This document shows, piece after piece, positions 47,095 to 55,984 of a stretch of 64,000 nucleotides of DNA. The notes under the pieces are model-generated. The model made no database searches. It was not told where the DNA came from and was given only the letters and a program-made list of their open reading frames with translations. Position 1 is the stretch's first letter, and every line of letters begins with the position of its first letter. The translations under genes and the position numbers were made by a program. This stretch comes from a methane-oxidizing endosymbiont of Gigantopelta aegis (GTDB lineage Bacteria; Pseudomonadota; Gammaproteobacteria; Methylococcales; Methylomonadaceae), in assembly GCF_016097405.1 (NCBI RefSeq), contig NZ_JAEHGD010000001.1:704345-768344 (forward strand), in the 5' to 3' direction.

Positions 47095-47122
47095 GTAGGG
47101 GCAATTCATGAATTGCCCCTAC
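47095..47122. repeat. Perfect 28-base palindrome (REP-like)
   Basis: GTAGGGGCAATTCA and its exact complement, centred on the CATG at 47107-47110. This type of GTAGGGGC-(A/G)-A-TT hairpin resembles REP or MITE-type palindromes dispersed in many bacterial genomes. No T-run follows. Confidence 0.65.
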
Positions 47123-47148
47123 GGAGTCTACTTTTATACATCTCAACA

Positions 47149-47272
47149 ACTGATGTTACGCAGCGGCTCTTCAATCTCATTCCCATAATCTTCCATTCAC
47201 CCACCGTGAAAGAAAAAGTCATCTCTGGCCTCTATCTTTTATCGACACTTCAGACCACTGAGATCACAGAGA
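47149..47272 (+). repeat. Dispersed repeat, copy 2 (TGATGTTACGC family)
   Basis: Same orientation as and roughly 80 percent similar to 17719-17840 over about 120 bases, including ACTGATGTTACGCAGCGGCT, CATCTCTGGCCTCTATC and ATCGACACTTCAGACCACT. Noncoding. Unlike copy 1 it is not next to an IS. The remaining 110 bases before yidD show nothing I recognise. Confidence 0.7.
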
Positions 47273-47381
47273 ATGAAACCGTGCAACAAGGATGAACAAC
47301 AAATGTTTCTACAGGGTCGTTAATAACTGAATGAATCCAGATCAGTCAATGGAATTAAACGATACAAGTTACAATCCGAGT

Positions 47382-47618
47382 TCACTTACGTTTAGGCGGC
47401 ACCGGATCATGACCATGCCCACCCCAGGGCTGGCAGCGTAGCAACCGTTTCAGGGTCAACCAACTGCCATAAAAAGGCCCATGCTGTTTCAAAGCGTCCA
47501 ACGCATATTCTGAACAGGTGGGCTGATAACGGCAACTGGGCGGAAAAAACGGCGAAATGACGAGCTGATAAAAGCGCACGACTTTAATTAAAATAAATTG
47601 CAGAGCTTTCGTGATCAT
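47382..47618 (-). CDS. yidD: Membrane protein insertion efficiency factor YidD
   Basis: A 78-residue protein with the family core [38 protein letters not shown] and a Cys-Gln-Pro-Trp near the end. An amphipathic N-terminal helix places it at the inner membrane, where it aids YidC-dependent insertion. Unusually, it lies one base after the bioA stop rather than between rnpA and yidC, so it is probably translated with bioA. The inner ATG was chosen to fit the family start; a longer reading would overlap bioA. Confidence 0.9.
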   Translation of the reverse strand: MITKALQFILIKVVRFYQLVISPFFPPSCRYQPTCSEYALDALKQHGPFYGSWLTLKRLLRCQPWGGHGHDPVPPKRK

Positions 47619-47619
47619 C

Positions 47620-48894
47620 TCAGGCAATACTCTGGTATAAGGCCTGACAAACCGTATCGAGCTGATCATCGGTCATAATATAAGGTGGCATAGTGTAAAG
47701 CAGGCGACCAAAAGGCCGCAACCATACGCCTTGCTCAACCAGCCGACTTTGAATCTTGCCAACATCCAGCGCCTGTTTCATTTCCACCACGCCAATTGCG
47801 CCTAAAACACGCACATCGGCTACATTTGACAAATCCCTACAAGGCGCAAGCCCCGTCGCTAATCTGTTTTCGATACGTTGAATGGTCTGTTGCCAGTCCG
47901 ATTCGAGCAACACATCCAAACTAGAACAGGCCACCCGGCAGGCCAGTGGATTAGCCATAAATGTTGGCCCATGCATGAAGCAATGCGCCTCACTCTCGGC
48001 AATTTGCTGGCTGATGGCGCGCGTTGTCAAGGTTGCCGCCAATGTCATATAGCCGCCGGTCAAGGCCTTGCCCAAACACAATAAATCCGGAGTCACCCCG
48101 GCATGTTCACAGGCCAGCAAGCGGCCACTACGCCCAAATCCGGTAGCGATTTCATCGGCAATCAACAACACCTGATATTCATCGCACAATTGTCTGATTT
48201 CACGCAAATACTGTAGATGATAAAACCACATGCCGCCTGCACCCTGCACAATCGGCTCCAGAATCACAGCAGCAATATGTTGATGATTCTGCTGTAATAG
48301 CCGTGCAAATTCGTCTATCGCCTCGGGGCGCCAGTCCTGATGGAAACGAATCTCAGGACGCGGGGCAAAATAATGCTGTGGCAACACCCCCGTAAACAAA
48401 TGGTGCATGCCATTTTCCGGGTCACAAACCGACATCGCGCCAAAGGTGTCACCATGATACCCCCCCTTGAAGGCCAAAAAACGGTGTTTTGCGGCCTTGC
48501 CTTGCGCCTGCCAGTATTGAATCGCCATTTTTAACGCGACCTCCACGCTAACAGAGCCTGAATCGGCCAGAAAAACCTGATCCAATGCAGGCGGGGTGAT
48601 TTGCAACAAACGCTTGACCAATTCTGCAGCCGGTTCGTGAGTCAAGCCACCAAACATGACATGCGCCATTTGCTCGATTTGCGCATGCGCGACCTGGTTT
48701 AGACGCGGATGATTATAGCCGTGAATGACCGACCACCAGGATGACATACCATCAATCAAACGGCGACCATCTGTTAATGTTAAATAGACACCCTCGGCAG
48801 ATGCGACTGGATATGGCTCAGGCTGGGCCGGAATTGCCGTGTAAGGATGCCAGATATGCTGTCTATCCAGCGCTAGCAGTGCTTCAGTCTTCAT
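47620..48894 (-). CDS. bioA: Adenosylmethionine-8-amino-7-oxononanoate aminotransferase
   Basis: A 424-residue fold-type I PLP enzyme. [72 protein letters not shown] and the PLP lysine in [17 protein letters not shown] are intact. It makes 7,8-diaminopelargonate for biotin using SAM as amino donor. No other bio gene is adjacent. Overlaps the upstream tsaC-type gene by four bases. Confidence 0.95.
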   Translation of the reverse strand: MKTEALLALDRQHIWHPYTAIPAQPEPYPVASAEGVYLTLTDGRRLIDGMSSWWSVIHGYNHPRLNQVAHAQIEQMAHVMFGGLTHEPAAELVKRLLQITPPALDQVFLADSGSVSVEVALKMAIQYWQAQGKAAKHRFLAFKGGYHGDTFGAMSVCDPENGMHHLFTGVLPQHYFAPRPEIRFHQDWRPEAIDEFARLLQQNHQHIAAVILEPIVQGAGGMWFYHLQYLREIRQLCDEYQVLLIADEIATGFGRSGRLLACEHAGVTPDLLCLGKALTGGYMTLAATLTTRAISQQIAESEAHCFMHGPTFMANPLACRVACSSLDVLLESDWQQTIQRIENRLATGLAPCRDLSNVADVRVLGAIGVVEMKQALDVGKIQSRLVEQGVWLRPFGRLLYTMPPYIMTDDQLDTVCQALYQSIA

Positions 48895-49880
48895 ACACTA
48901 ATCGCCGCGGTCGCTTTGCGCAGGCGATCATTGACCGCCAGCCAGCTTTCATCATCCGGTACCGCTTCCACCAAAATCTTATCCAATCCTTGCTGATCTA
49001 GCTGCCGCAATGCGGCATACAAGTCATGGCCATAAGCAACCGGGTCGTCTGACATTTTTTGCAGGCGGACCCGGCCTTCAAATTGAGGATAATCCCGCCA
49101 ACTTAAAATTCCCACACTACGCTTTTTTGACAAATACTCTGCAACCTGTTGCAGCAATTCCGACTGTGTGCATAAAGCACTAGGCGTATCTGGCGCATAA
49201 TGCAAGGCCAATGTCCCTGGCGCGCGCGTTTCAATACCGTTGGACAAAGTAACCGGCTGCCCGATAACATCGGCTATTTGTTCCGGCGAAATATGTCCTG
49301 GGCGCAAAATCCGCGGTTGACACCCGGTTAAATCGACAATGGTTGACTCCAAACCAACGCGGCAATCACCACCGTCCAGAATCAATTCAATCCGATCACC
49401 AAGTTCTGACAAAACATGCGCGGCCTGCGTAGGGCTGACATGATTGAAGCGATTGGCCGATGGCGCGGCGATGCCGCTGCCAAATTGCCGTAACAAAGCA
49501 AGCGCAAGCGGATTGTCTGGAATGCGTAAGGCGACAGTCTGTTGGCCGCCGGTCACCTCGAGCGGCACATCGGGATGCTTAGGCAAAATCATGGCCAACG
49601 GCCCCGGCCAAAACTGTTCTGCCAACCGCCAGGCCACATCAGGGATAGCTTGCGCCCATTGCGCTAATTGCGAGACGTCAGCCAAATGCACAATCAAGGG
49701 ATGATTGGCCGGACGCTGTTTCACCGCAAAAATTCTACGCACAGCTACCGGATTACGGGCATCCGCCCCTAAGCCATACACAGTTTCGGTTGGAAAAGCG
49801 ACTAACCCGCCCCGTTTGAGAATATCTATCGCATCGTTAAGCGCATCTTCGCCTGCAATTCGAGCGTGCTCTGGTATCAT
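48891..49880 (-). CDS. L-threonylcarbamoyladenylate synthase, Sua5 type
   Basis: A 329-residue protein made of an N-terminal YrdC domain (GGLVAFPTETVYGLGADARNP, KQRPANHPLIVHL, PSANRFNHVSPTQAAHV) and a C-terminal Sua5 domain (about residues 210-329; APGTLALHYAPDTP marks the linker). It makes threonylcarbamoyl-AMP for t6A37 tRNA modification, the substrate used by the TsaD encoded at 4.6 kb. The two-domain Sua5 form differs from the short enteric TsaC. Confidence 0.93.
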   Translation of the reverse strand: MIPEHARIAGEDALNDAIDILKRGGLVAFPTETVYGLGADARNPVAVRRIFAVKQRPANHPLIVHLADVSQLAQWAQAIPDVAWRLAEQFWPGPLAMILPKHPDVPLEVTGGQQTVALRIPDNPLALALLRQFGSGIAAPSANRFNHVSPTQAAHVLSELGDRIELILDGGDCRVGLESTIVDLTGCQPRILRPGHISPEQIADVIGQPVTLSNGIETRAPGTLALHYAPDTPSALCTQSELLQQVAEYLSKKRSVGILSWRDYPQFEGRVRLQKMSDDPVAYGHDLYAALRQLDQQGLDKILVEAVPDDESWLAVNDRLRKATAAISV

Positions 49881-50000
49881 GAATGTACGACTTATTAAAA
49901 TAAGTAATTATAGCATTTCCCTTTATCAAAGCATGATCGTCGTAAAATCAAATCAAAGATAGGTAACCGTACGTATTTTTTTCTACAGTAATTTATTTAA

Positions 50001-50168
50001 AATAAATTTCAACGGAAGTTTAAAGCTGAAGATGTGCCATCACCTCATATTATCACAGGCCCTAATGTCATGACTTTTACAGTCAGTGTGCAAATGAAAG
50101 GCCAGGTGGTAGAAATCAGCGGCGCTGGGACGATGACCATTGGCAGCTTAGTTACTAACCCGTTATAA
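50001..50168 (+). other. Open fragment, possible remnant of a coding sequence
   Basis: An open frame from 50001 to the TAA at 50168 (32 residues from the ATG at 50070) reads MTFTVSVQMKGQVVEISGAG and ends TNPL. The alternating beta-strand pattern looks like the end of a secreted or structural protein, but there is no good start or ribosome binding site. It lies in the 439-base gap between the Sua5-type gene and the first small exported protein. The rest of that gap is AT-rich, with a short ATTTTAG repeat at 50190-50230. Confidence 0.3.
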
Positions 50169-50249
50169 CTGTTTTATATTCGCGATCATTTTAGATTGCG
50201 GGGCTCGATTTTAGGGGGCGGATTTTAGATCAACCCGTCACCTAAAGGT

Positions 50250-50291
50250 ACCTGAAGACGGTAAGCTGTAAACTTAAGTGTTCAGGTTTTT
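50250..50291 (+). promoter_or_regulatory. Attenuator-like hairpin upstream of the small exported proteins
   Basis: ACCTGAA and TTCAGGT pair around a 24-base loop and are followed by four T, 28 bases before the ATG of the first small protein. It could be a weak terminator or leader structure; ACCTAAAGGT just before could form a competing hairpin. Confidence 0.35.
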
Positions 50292-50319
50292 ACGTATTAT
50301 TATTTAGGGGGTATTACCT

Positions 50320-50604
50320 ATGAAAACTTTAAAAATAATTGCAGCCAGCGCATTACTTGCTGGCATGAGTGTTGCCCATGCTAATGAGCCTGTTACTTTG
50401 TCTGATGCTCAAATGGACAATGTTACAGCCGCCGGCACAGGAACTGCTGATGCATTCGCAGGTGCTTTCGGCGTCATTGGCGCCACTACCTATACATCGG
50501 TTTTCACCAGTGTCGAAGTGTTAGAAATTATTCAAATTCAAGCAGGGCAAATCACTGTCGATCAGACGATGTCAGTATCTCATTCTGAAGGCGCTGCGCT
50601 TTAA
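50320..50604 (+). CDS. Small exported protein with TLS-AQMD-VTA motif, first of a pair
   Basis: A 94-residue protein. A clear Sec signal peptide (cleavage after AHA, residue 21) is followed at once by EPVTLSDAQMDNVTAAG (residues 23-39), then a Gly/Ala/Thr-rich part and a short amphipathic end. The paired gene downstream has the same EPVTLS-AQMD-VTA block at the same place, so the block is conserved while the rest differs. AGGGGG ribosome binding site. Function unknown. The block recalls the L-(S/D)-x-x-E-L-x-x-V-(S/T)-(G/A)-G pattern of peptide leaders, but follows a normal signal peptide. Confidence 0.7.
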   Translation: MKTLKIIAASALLAGMSVAHANEPVTLSDAQMDNVTAAGTGTADAFAGAFGVIGATTYTSVFTSVEVLEIIQIQAGQITVDQTMSVSHSEGAAL

Positions 50605-50625
50605 TAATTCCTGGAGGATTTTATC

Positions 50626-50985
50626 ATGAAAAACGTAATCAAAATGTTAGTCGGTGCTTCTGTTCTAGCTGTTGCAGGTTCTGCTATCGCTCAAGAACCT
50701 GTTACCTTATCAGAAGCTCAAATGGATGGGGTCACTGCCGGTGCCGTCGTTCTCTTATCCGGTGCCGGTATTGCTGATGCAGGTTCATTGGCCATTGCCA
50801 ATACGCTGGGTTTGACTAATTCTTACACCGATGTCCAGGTTGACCCAACTGGCGCAATCACCGGCATCATGAGTGTCGTCTCGCAAGGTGCATCGGCGTC
50901 ATTGGCAAACTCTGTTACCAATGGCGGCTCTATTGGTGGCGCACTTGCCGTAAGCTCTTCCTCTGCAGGTGCTCAATTGCTGTAA
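50626..50985 (+). CDS. Small exported protein with TLS-AQMD-VTA motif, second of a pair
   Basis: A 119-residue protein. Signal peptide to AIA (residue 22), then EPVTLSEAQMDGVTAGA (24-40), then a low-complexity Ala/Ser/Gly/Val-rich region of about 80 residues without Cys and with almost no charge, reminiscent of self-assembling or surface structural proteins. GGAGG ribosome binding site; 21 bases after the first gene, so they are co-transcribed, and two hairpins follow. No family or function recognised. Confidence 0.7.
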   Translation: MKNVIKMLVGASVLAVAGSAIAQEPVTLSEAQMDGVTAGAVVLLSGAGIADAGSLAIANTLGLTNSYTDVQVDPTGAITGIMSVVSQGASASLANSVTNGGSIGGALAVSSSSAGAQLL

Positions 50986-50989
50986 AAGA

Positions 50990-51022
50990 TAACAGGCGTG
51001 TGTATTCACACACCACCTGTTA
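50990..51022 (+). terminator. Hairpin after the small exported protein genes
   Basis: TAACAGG-C-GTGTGT / ACACAC-CA-CCTGTTA forms a long imperfect stem four bases after the second stop. There is no T-run, so it may act as an RNA end stabiliser with the terminator that follows. Confidence 0.55.
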
Positions 51023-51043
51023 CCTAGAGCATGACCGCCAAGT

Positions 51044-51082
51044 AACGCTCTGAGTTTTATACTAACTCAGAGCGTTAATTTT
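51044..51082 (+). terminator. Rho-independent terminator of the small exported protein operon
   Basis: Perfect 13-base arms AACGCTCTGAGTT / AACTCAGAGCGTT with a seven-base loop, followed by AATTTTAT. It ends the pair's transcript before the IS5-type element. Confidence 0.75.
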
Positions 51083-51127
51083 ATCTGTGAAAAATATCAC
51101 AGTATGAAAAATAATAATTTTTAACTA

Positions 51128-51977
51128 GGGGCTGTTGCCGTTTTGAAAATCCCCCTTGAAATTCAATAACTCCGCCACATAGATTGTTTATTTTGACTCA
51201 AAAACAAGCAAACTATGCCCCGACAAATGCTTACGGATGAACTTTGGGAGAAACTGAAGATAATTATGTTGAAAATGGGAATTTATGACAAACCTTGTCT
51301 TCGAAAAACAGTCGAAGGTATTTTTTATCGCTTGCGAGTAGGTTGTCCCTGGAGAGATTTACCCACGGCTTTTGGTAATTGGAATGCGGTATATAAACGA
51401 TTCAATGACTGGTCTCGTAAAGAAAAACTGATGGGTATTTTTAACGCCTTGGTTGTTGATCCAGACCTGGAATGGGAATTTATTGATGGGAGTATTGTGA
51501 AAGCACATCAGCATAGTAGTGGTGCGGCCTGTGAACAAGAAACAGCGATAGGGAAATCTGTCGCCGGGAACACCAGTAAAATTCATATGGCCGTTGATGC
51601 CTGTGGTCTTCCTATTCATTTCTCAGTGACAGGCGGCGAAGTTCATGACTGTAAAGAAGCACCGAAATTAGTTGCAGAGCTCCCAAAAGGTGACTATATA
51701 GTTGCTGACAGAGGCTATGACAGTGAAGCATTACGTCTTCAAATTAAAGACAAAGGGGCTGTTCCTGTTATCCCAAGAAAAAGAATTCAACTCGGGGAAA
51801 TGATGAAATGGATTGGTGTCTCTACAAATATCGCCATCTCGTTGAAAATGTGTTTGCAAGACTTAAGCATTTCAGAGCGATCGCCACGCGATATGACAAA
51901 CTCAAACGAAATTTTGAAGGCTCTATCGCTCTGGCTTGCGCCTTTTATGGTTACCTATGTGAAATGGCAACAGCCCC
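51128..51977 (+). mobile_element. IS5 family (IS427-like) insertion sequence, copy 1
   Basis: 850 bases bounded by GGGGCTGTTGCC inverted repeats and flanked by TA on both sides. Copy 2, at 55134-55984 in the opposite orientation, is the same sequence in every stretch I compared except for run lengths: C5 versus C4 near the end, and A5 versus A7 in the transposase. Copy 1 truncates the 5' end of a histidine kinase gene. Confidence 0.88.
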
Positions 51978-52032
51978 TAATCGTGCAAGCAGTTTATTAT
52001 TTAATTACGCAAAAAACGATTTAAAAGCTTAA
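51215..52032 (+). CDS. IS5-type transposase, two frames
   Basis: Frame 1 (51215 to about 51780) gives the DUF4096-like N-terminus (MLTDELWEKLKIIMLKMG, GCPWRDLPTAFGNWNAVYKRF) and DDE residues in FIDGSIVKAHQH and VADRGYDSEAL. The third catalytic residue is in HLVENVFARLKHFRAIATRY, in frame 2 (to 52032). A -1 shift at AGAAAAAGAA (51776-51785) joins them. The same break occurs in copy 2, so it is programmed or was fixed before duplication. The second frame has no stop inside the IS and reads into flanking DNA. Confidence 0.75.
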
Positions 52033-53495
52033 ATATAACGGAAATTATTCACACTAAAGACCTGGCCTCATTCACTCTTTTTTTACAAAACATCTTAAGT
52101 CACAAAGAAAAACAAAGCGTTGAGCTTAAAATAAAGCTAAAGAATGGGGCATTGACAAGCGTACTCTGTCATGGCTGCACTCATAATATTGACGACGGCA
52201 GACATGAGATTTTTTTTGACACTGCAAGATATTAGCCAACAGAAATTAGCCGAAAAAGCAATTTTCTTACTTAACAATGAACTAGAAAAAAAAGTCTATG
52301 CTCAGACTTCCGAGTTAATACAAAAAAATAAAAACTCCGAGAAAAAAATAGCTGAGATTAAGAAGTCCAAGCAATTAATTAACAATCGAGAGACAAAACT
52401 AAAATCTGTTTTTAATGCTGCTGTCGAAGGAATTTTAATCATAAAGGATGATGGCAACATTGAATCAGCTAACAAAGCTGTCAGCAATATTTTTGGTTAT
52501 CCCGCCGATGAACTCATTGGCCGTAATATTAATAAACTCATCCCTTCTAGACAGCACGTACTACAAAATAATTTTTTTCATGTTTATTTAGAAAAACACC
52601 AGAAAGAAATTATAGGTAAAGTCTGGGAGCTCGAAGCTCAAAAAAAAAAAAATGGCTCATTCATACCTATTGACGTATCTGTCGCTGGCTATACATTAAA
52701 TCACACACAATATTTTACATGCATAATCAGAGATATCAGCGACAGGAAAGCTAAAGAATTACTGGATAAACAACATTTAGACGAACTTGCTCATGTAACC
52801 AGACTTGGGCTAATGGGAGAAATGGCTTCAGGAATTGCGCATGAAGTAAATCAACCCTTAACGGCAATAGCCACATATTGTCATGTTTGCTTAAGGCTGA
52901 TAAAACAAGGCAGCCCTGATTTAGTATCCTTGTCTGAGACATTAGAGAAAACCGAGCAACAAGCACTTAGAGCGGGCAAGATTATTGCACGTATGCGCGA
53001 ATTTGTCGTATCCAACACTGCAACCGATCATACTCTGACATTAATACCCTTGTTAATCATGCACTAGAGCTAGCGAGTGATGATTGCCGAAGATTCGATA
53101 TTGAACAAAAAATCGAATTAGCCAAAAATTTACCTTGTGTAAATGTTGATTCGATACAAATAGAGCAAGTTCTATTAAATCTAATTAAAAATAGTATTGA
53201 TGCACTAACCAAGCTACCTAAAACAGTATCTCGGCGATTATCCATACAAACTTACCTAATCGACAGCGAAACAATAGAAGTGAGAGTTAAAGATAATGGA
53301 GCAGGTATTAGCAAAGAAGCTCAGGCCAAAATATTTACCCCCTTTTATACAACAAAAAAGACCGGTATGGGCATGGGTTTATCTATCTGCCAATCATTAA
53401 TTAATTCTCATAATGGTGAAATTCGATTCAACTGCAACAAAGACAAAGGTACAACATTTTATTTCACCCTGCCTATTAATGAAGTTGGAAAAAAA
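51978..53495 (+). pseudogene. PAS sensor histidine kinase (FixL-like), truncated and frameshifted
   Basis: Reading through three frames gives one kinase: part of a first PAS domain (VELKIKLKNGALTSVLCHGC), a coiled coil, a second PAS domain (FNAAVEGILIIKDDGNIESANKAVSNIFGYPADELIGR), a dimerisation/phosphoacceptor helix (MGEMASGIAHEVNQPLTAIA, His) and an ATPase domain (NLIKNSIDAL, VKDNGAGISKEAQ, TGMGMGLSI). Breaks lie at the T8 run near 52210-52217 and near 53035. The 5' end was lost to IS5 copy 1. An oxygen or redox role is inferred only from FixL/FixJ-like organisation. Confidence 0.8.
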
Positions 53496-53779
53496 ATGGA
53501 TAGAGAAGATATTACTATTTTTATCGTTGAGGATGAACTTCCAATCCGTGACTCCTTAACTCAATTAATCGAATCGACTGGACTAAAGGTAAAAAGCTAT
53601 GACTCAGCTATCGCCTTTTTAGAGCAATATGATTCGACAAAACCAGGTTGTTTGATATTAGACGTACTTATGCCTTATAAGAGCGGCTTGGAACTACAAG
53701 ATGAACTGGTTCAAAGAAATATCGATATTGCCTATAGCTTTTTTTCTTAGTGGCCATGCAACGCTACAAAATATACCTT
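53496..53779 (+). pseudogene. FixJ-like response regulator, receiver domain fragment
   Basis: The receiver begins ITIFIVEDELPIRDSLTQLIE (acidic pocket), with the phosphoacceptor Asp in CLILDVLMPYKSGLELQ. After NIDIA a one-base shift is needed to reach the conserved AFFLSGHATLQNIP, and the sequence is then cut off by the IS3 element, so the output DNA-binding domain is missing. It directly follows, and is in frame with, the kinase ATPase domain after an A8 run, where the original gene junction probably lay. Confidence 0.75.
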
Positions 53780-53793
53780 GATCAATAACATCT

Positions 53794-54126
53794 ATGGTTC
53801 GAAAAAAAAGCCCTCAAGATTGGAATACAGTAGAACGTTTTGAAGCCATTGTTCATTGTCATCATCTCACCGATGATCAGGCTAGCGCCTATTGTCGTGA
53901 ACAAGGCATCTACTTACATCATCTAAATACCTGGAAAGCGGAATTTTTGTCAGAATCTAAATCAACAGAATCCGTATATAAACAGGCGCAAACAAAACTC
54001 AAACAAGAAAACAAGCGTTTGCATAAGGAGCTAAACCGCAAAGAGAAAGCGTTATCAGAAACAGCGGCTTTACTGGTGTTATCAAAAAAAGTGCCAAGCG
54101 ATCTGGGGGAAAAGGCGGCCGATTAA
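53794..54126 (+). CDS. IS3 OrfA-like helix-turn-helix protein
   Basis: A 110-residue protein. VERFEAIVHCHHLTDDQASAYCREQGIYLHHLNTWKAEF is the transposase DNA-binding helix-turn-helix, followed by a leucine-zipper-like coiled coil (LKQENKRLHKELNRKEKALSE). It overlaps in phase with the start of OrfB, as expected for an IS3 element made by -1 frameshifting, but OrfB is broken, so the element is inactive. Confidence 0.75.
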   Translation: MVRKKSPQDWNTVERFEAIVHCHHLTDDQASAYCREQGIYLHHLNTWKAEFLSESKSTESVYKQAQTKLKQENKRLHKELNRKEKALSETAALLVLSKKVPSDLGEKAAD

Positions 54127-55125
54127 TCGCCTACTCAGATCGCCAACACTACAGCGCACTCATTGATGAAGCCGTTGACAATGGAGCGCGGCAGAAATTA
54201 GCCTGTGAACTGGTGGGTATATCAGCTCGAACCTATCAGCGTTGGAACCGGGGGAGAAGGACTCTCAGAAGACCTACGACTGCACAATACAGCGCCTGTG
54301 CACAATCAATTATCCGAGGCCATCAAGCAAGAAATCATCACCGTGATTAATAAACCGGAATACAGCGCTTTAACGCCGCATCAAATCGTTCCGAGGTTAT
54401 TGGATTTGGGCTGCTATCTCGCATCAGAATCAACCTTTTATCGTGTCATGAAAGCCCACAACCAGCTTAAGCACAGAGCTAAAGGAGCCGCAGGTCAGCA
54501 TAATAAACCGCAGTCACTCAAAGCCACACAGGCCAATCAAATCTACTCGTGGGATATTACGTATTTATTAAGCCCCGTCAAAGGGCAGTATTTTTACCTC
54601 TACATGGTGATGGACATCTATAGTCGGAAAATCGTAGGCTGGCAAGTTCATGATGCCGAATCAAGCGCACACGCTGCTGATTTGATCGAAGATATCGCTC
54701 GCCGGGAAAACATCGACAAAAGCAATTGGTGATACATTCTGACAACGGCAGTCCGATGAAAGGCGCAACATTAAGGGCCAAATTGGTCGATTTAGACATT
54801 GCCACGTCGTTCAGCAGACCTCGTGTCAGTAATGATAATCCTTATTCAGAATCGTTATTTAAAACAGTCAAATATCATCATACCTTTCCAGAAAACCCTT
54901 TTAAAACATTAAGCGAAGCCAGGAACTGGGTTGAAGCTTTCGTTTGTTAGTTCAACAATGAACATCAACACAGTGCGCTCAAGTTTGTAACACCCAACCA
55001 ACGCCATAACGGCTTAGACAGCGCCGTACTCGAAAAAAAAAACGAGTCATCGAGCAAGCAAAAAGAGACAATCCAGAGCGATGGAATGGACGACAAACAC
55101 GAAATTTAACGCCCATTGGCCATGT

Positions 55126-55898
55126 TTATCTTAGGGGCTGTTGCCATTTCACATAGGTAACCATAAAAGGCGCAAGCCAGAGCGATAGAGCCTTCAAAAT
55201 TTCGTTTGAGTTTGTCATATCGCGTGGCGATCGCTCTGAAATGCTTAAGTCTTGCAAACACATTTTCAACGAGATGGCGATATTTGTAGAGACACCAATC
55301 CATTTCATCATTTCCCCGAGTTGAATTCTTTTTCTTGGGATAACAGGAACAGCCCCTTTGTCTTTAATTTGAAGACGTAATGCTTCACTGTCATAGCCTC
55401 TGTCAGCAACTATATAGTCACCTTTTGGGAGCTCTGCAACTAATTTCGGTGCTTCTTTACAGTCATGAACTTCGCCGCCTGTCACTGAGAAATGAATAGG
55501 AAGACCACAGGCATCAACGGCCATATGAATTTTACTGGTGTTCCCGGCGACAGATTTCCCTATCGCTGTTTCTTGTTCACAGGCCGCACCACTACTATGC
55601 TGATGTGCTTTCACAATACTCCCATCAATAAATTCCCATTCCAGGTCTGGATCAACAACCAAGGCGTTAAAAATACCCATCAGTTTTTTTCTTTACGAGA
55701 CCAGTCATTGAATCGTTTATATACCGCATTCCAATTACCAAAAGCCGTGGGTAAATCTCTCCAGGGACAACCTACTCGCAAGCGATAAAAAATACCTTCG
55801 ACTGTTTTTCGAAGACAAGGTTTGTCATAAATTCCCATTTTCAACATAATTATCTTCAGTTTCTCCCAAAGTTCATCCGTAAGCATTTGTCGGGGCAT
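55126..55898 (-). pseudogene. IS5-type transposase, copy 2, frameshifted twice
   Basis: Same protein as in copy 1, but a run of seven A (55683-55689 on the plus strand as T) instead of five breaks it after WSRKEK, giving 72 residues (55680-55898) and then a second part (55126-55680). The shared break before DWCLYKYRHLVENVF is also present. The end reads past the IS into IS3 sequence. Confidence 0.75.
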
Positions 55899-55984
55899 AG
55901 TTTGCTTGTTTTTGAGTCAAAATAAACAATCTATGTGGCGGAGTTATTGAATTTCAAGGGGATTTTCAAAACGGCAACAGCCCC
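55134..55984 (-). mobile_element. IS5 family (IS427-like) insertion sequence, copy 2
   Basis: 851 bases with GGGGCTGTTGCC ends in the opposite orientation to copy 1, inserted into the end of the IS3 transposase gene with TA duplicated on both sides (original site CTTAATCC). Near-identity to copy 1 points to recent transposition. With copy 1 it brackets 3.2 kb in inverted orientation, which has the shape of a composite transposon. Confidence 0.88.

Noticed and set aside
50225-50290. Cyclic di-GMP (GEMM) riboswitch, suggested by GACGGTAAGC
   Set aside because: Only a few bases match; the CACGCACAGGGCAAACC core and the tetraloop receptor are missing.
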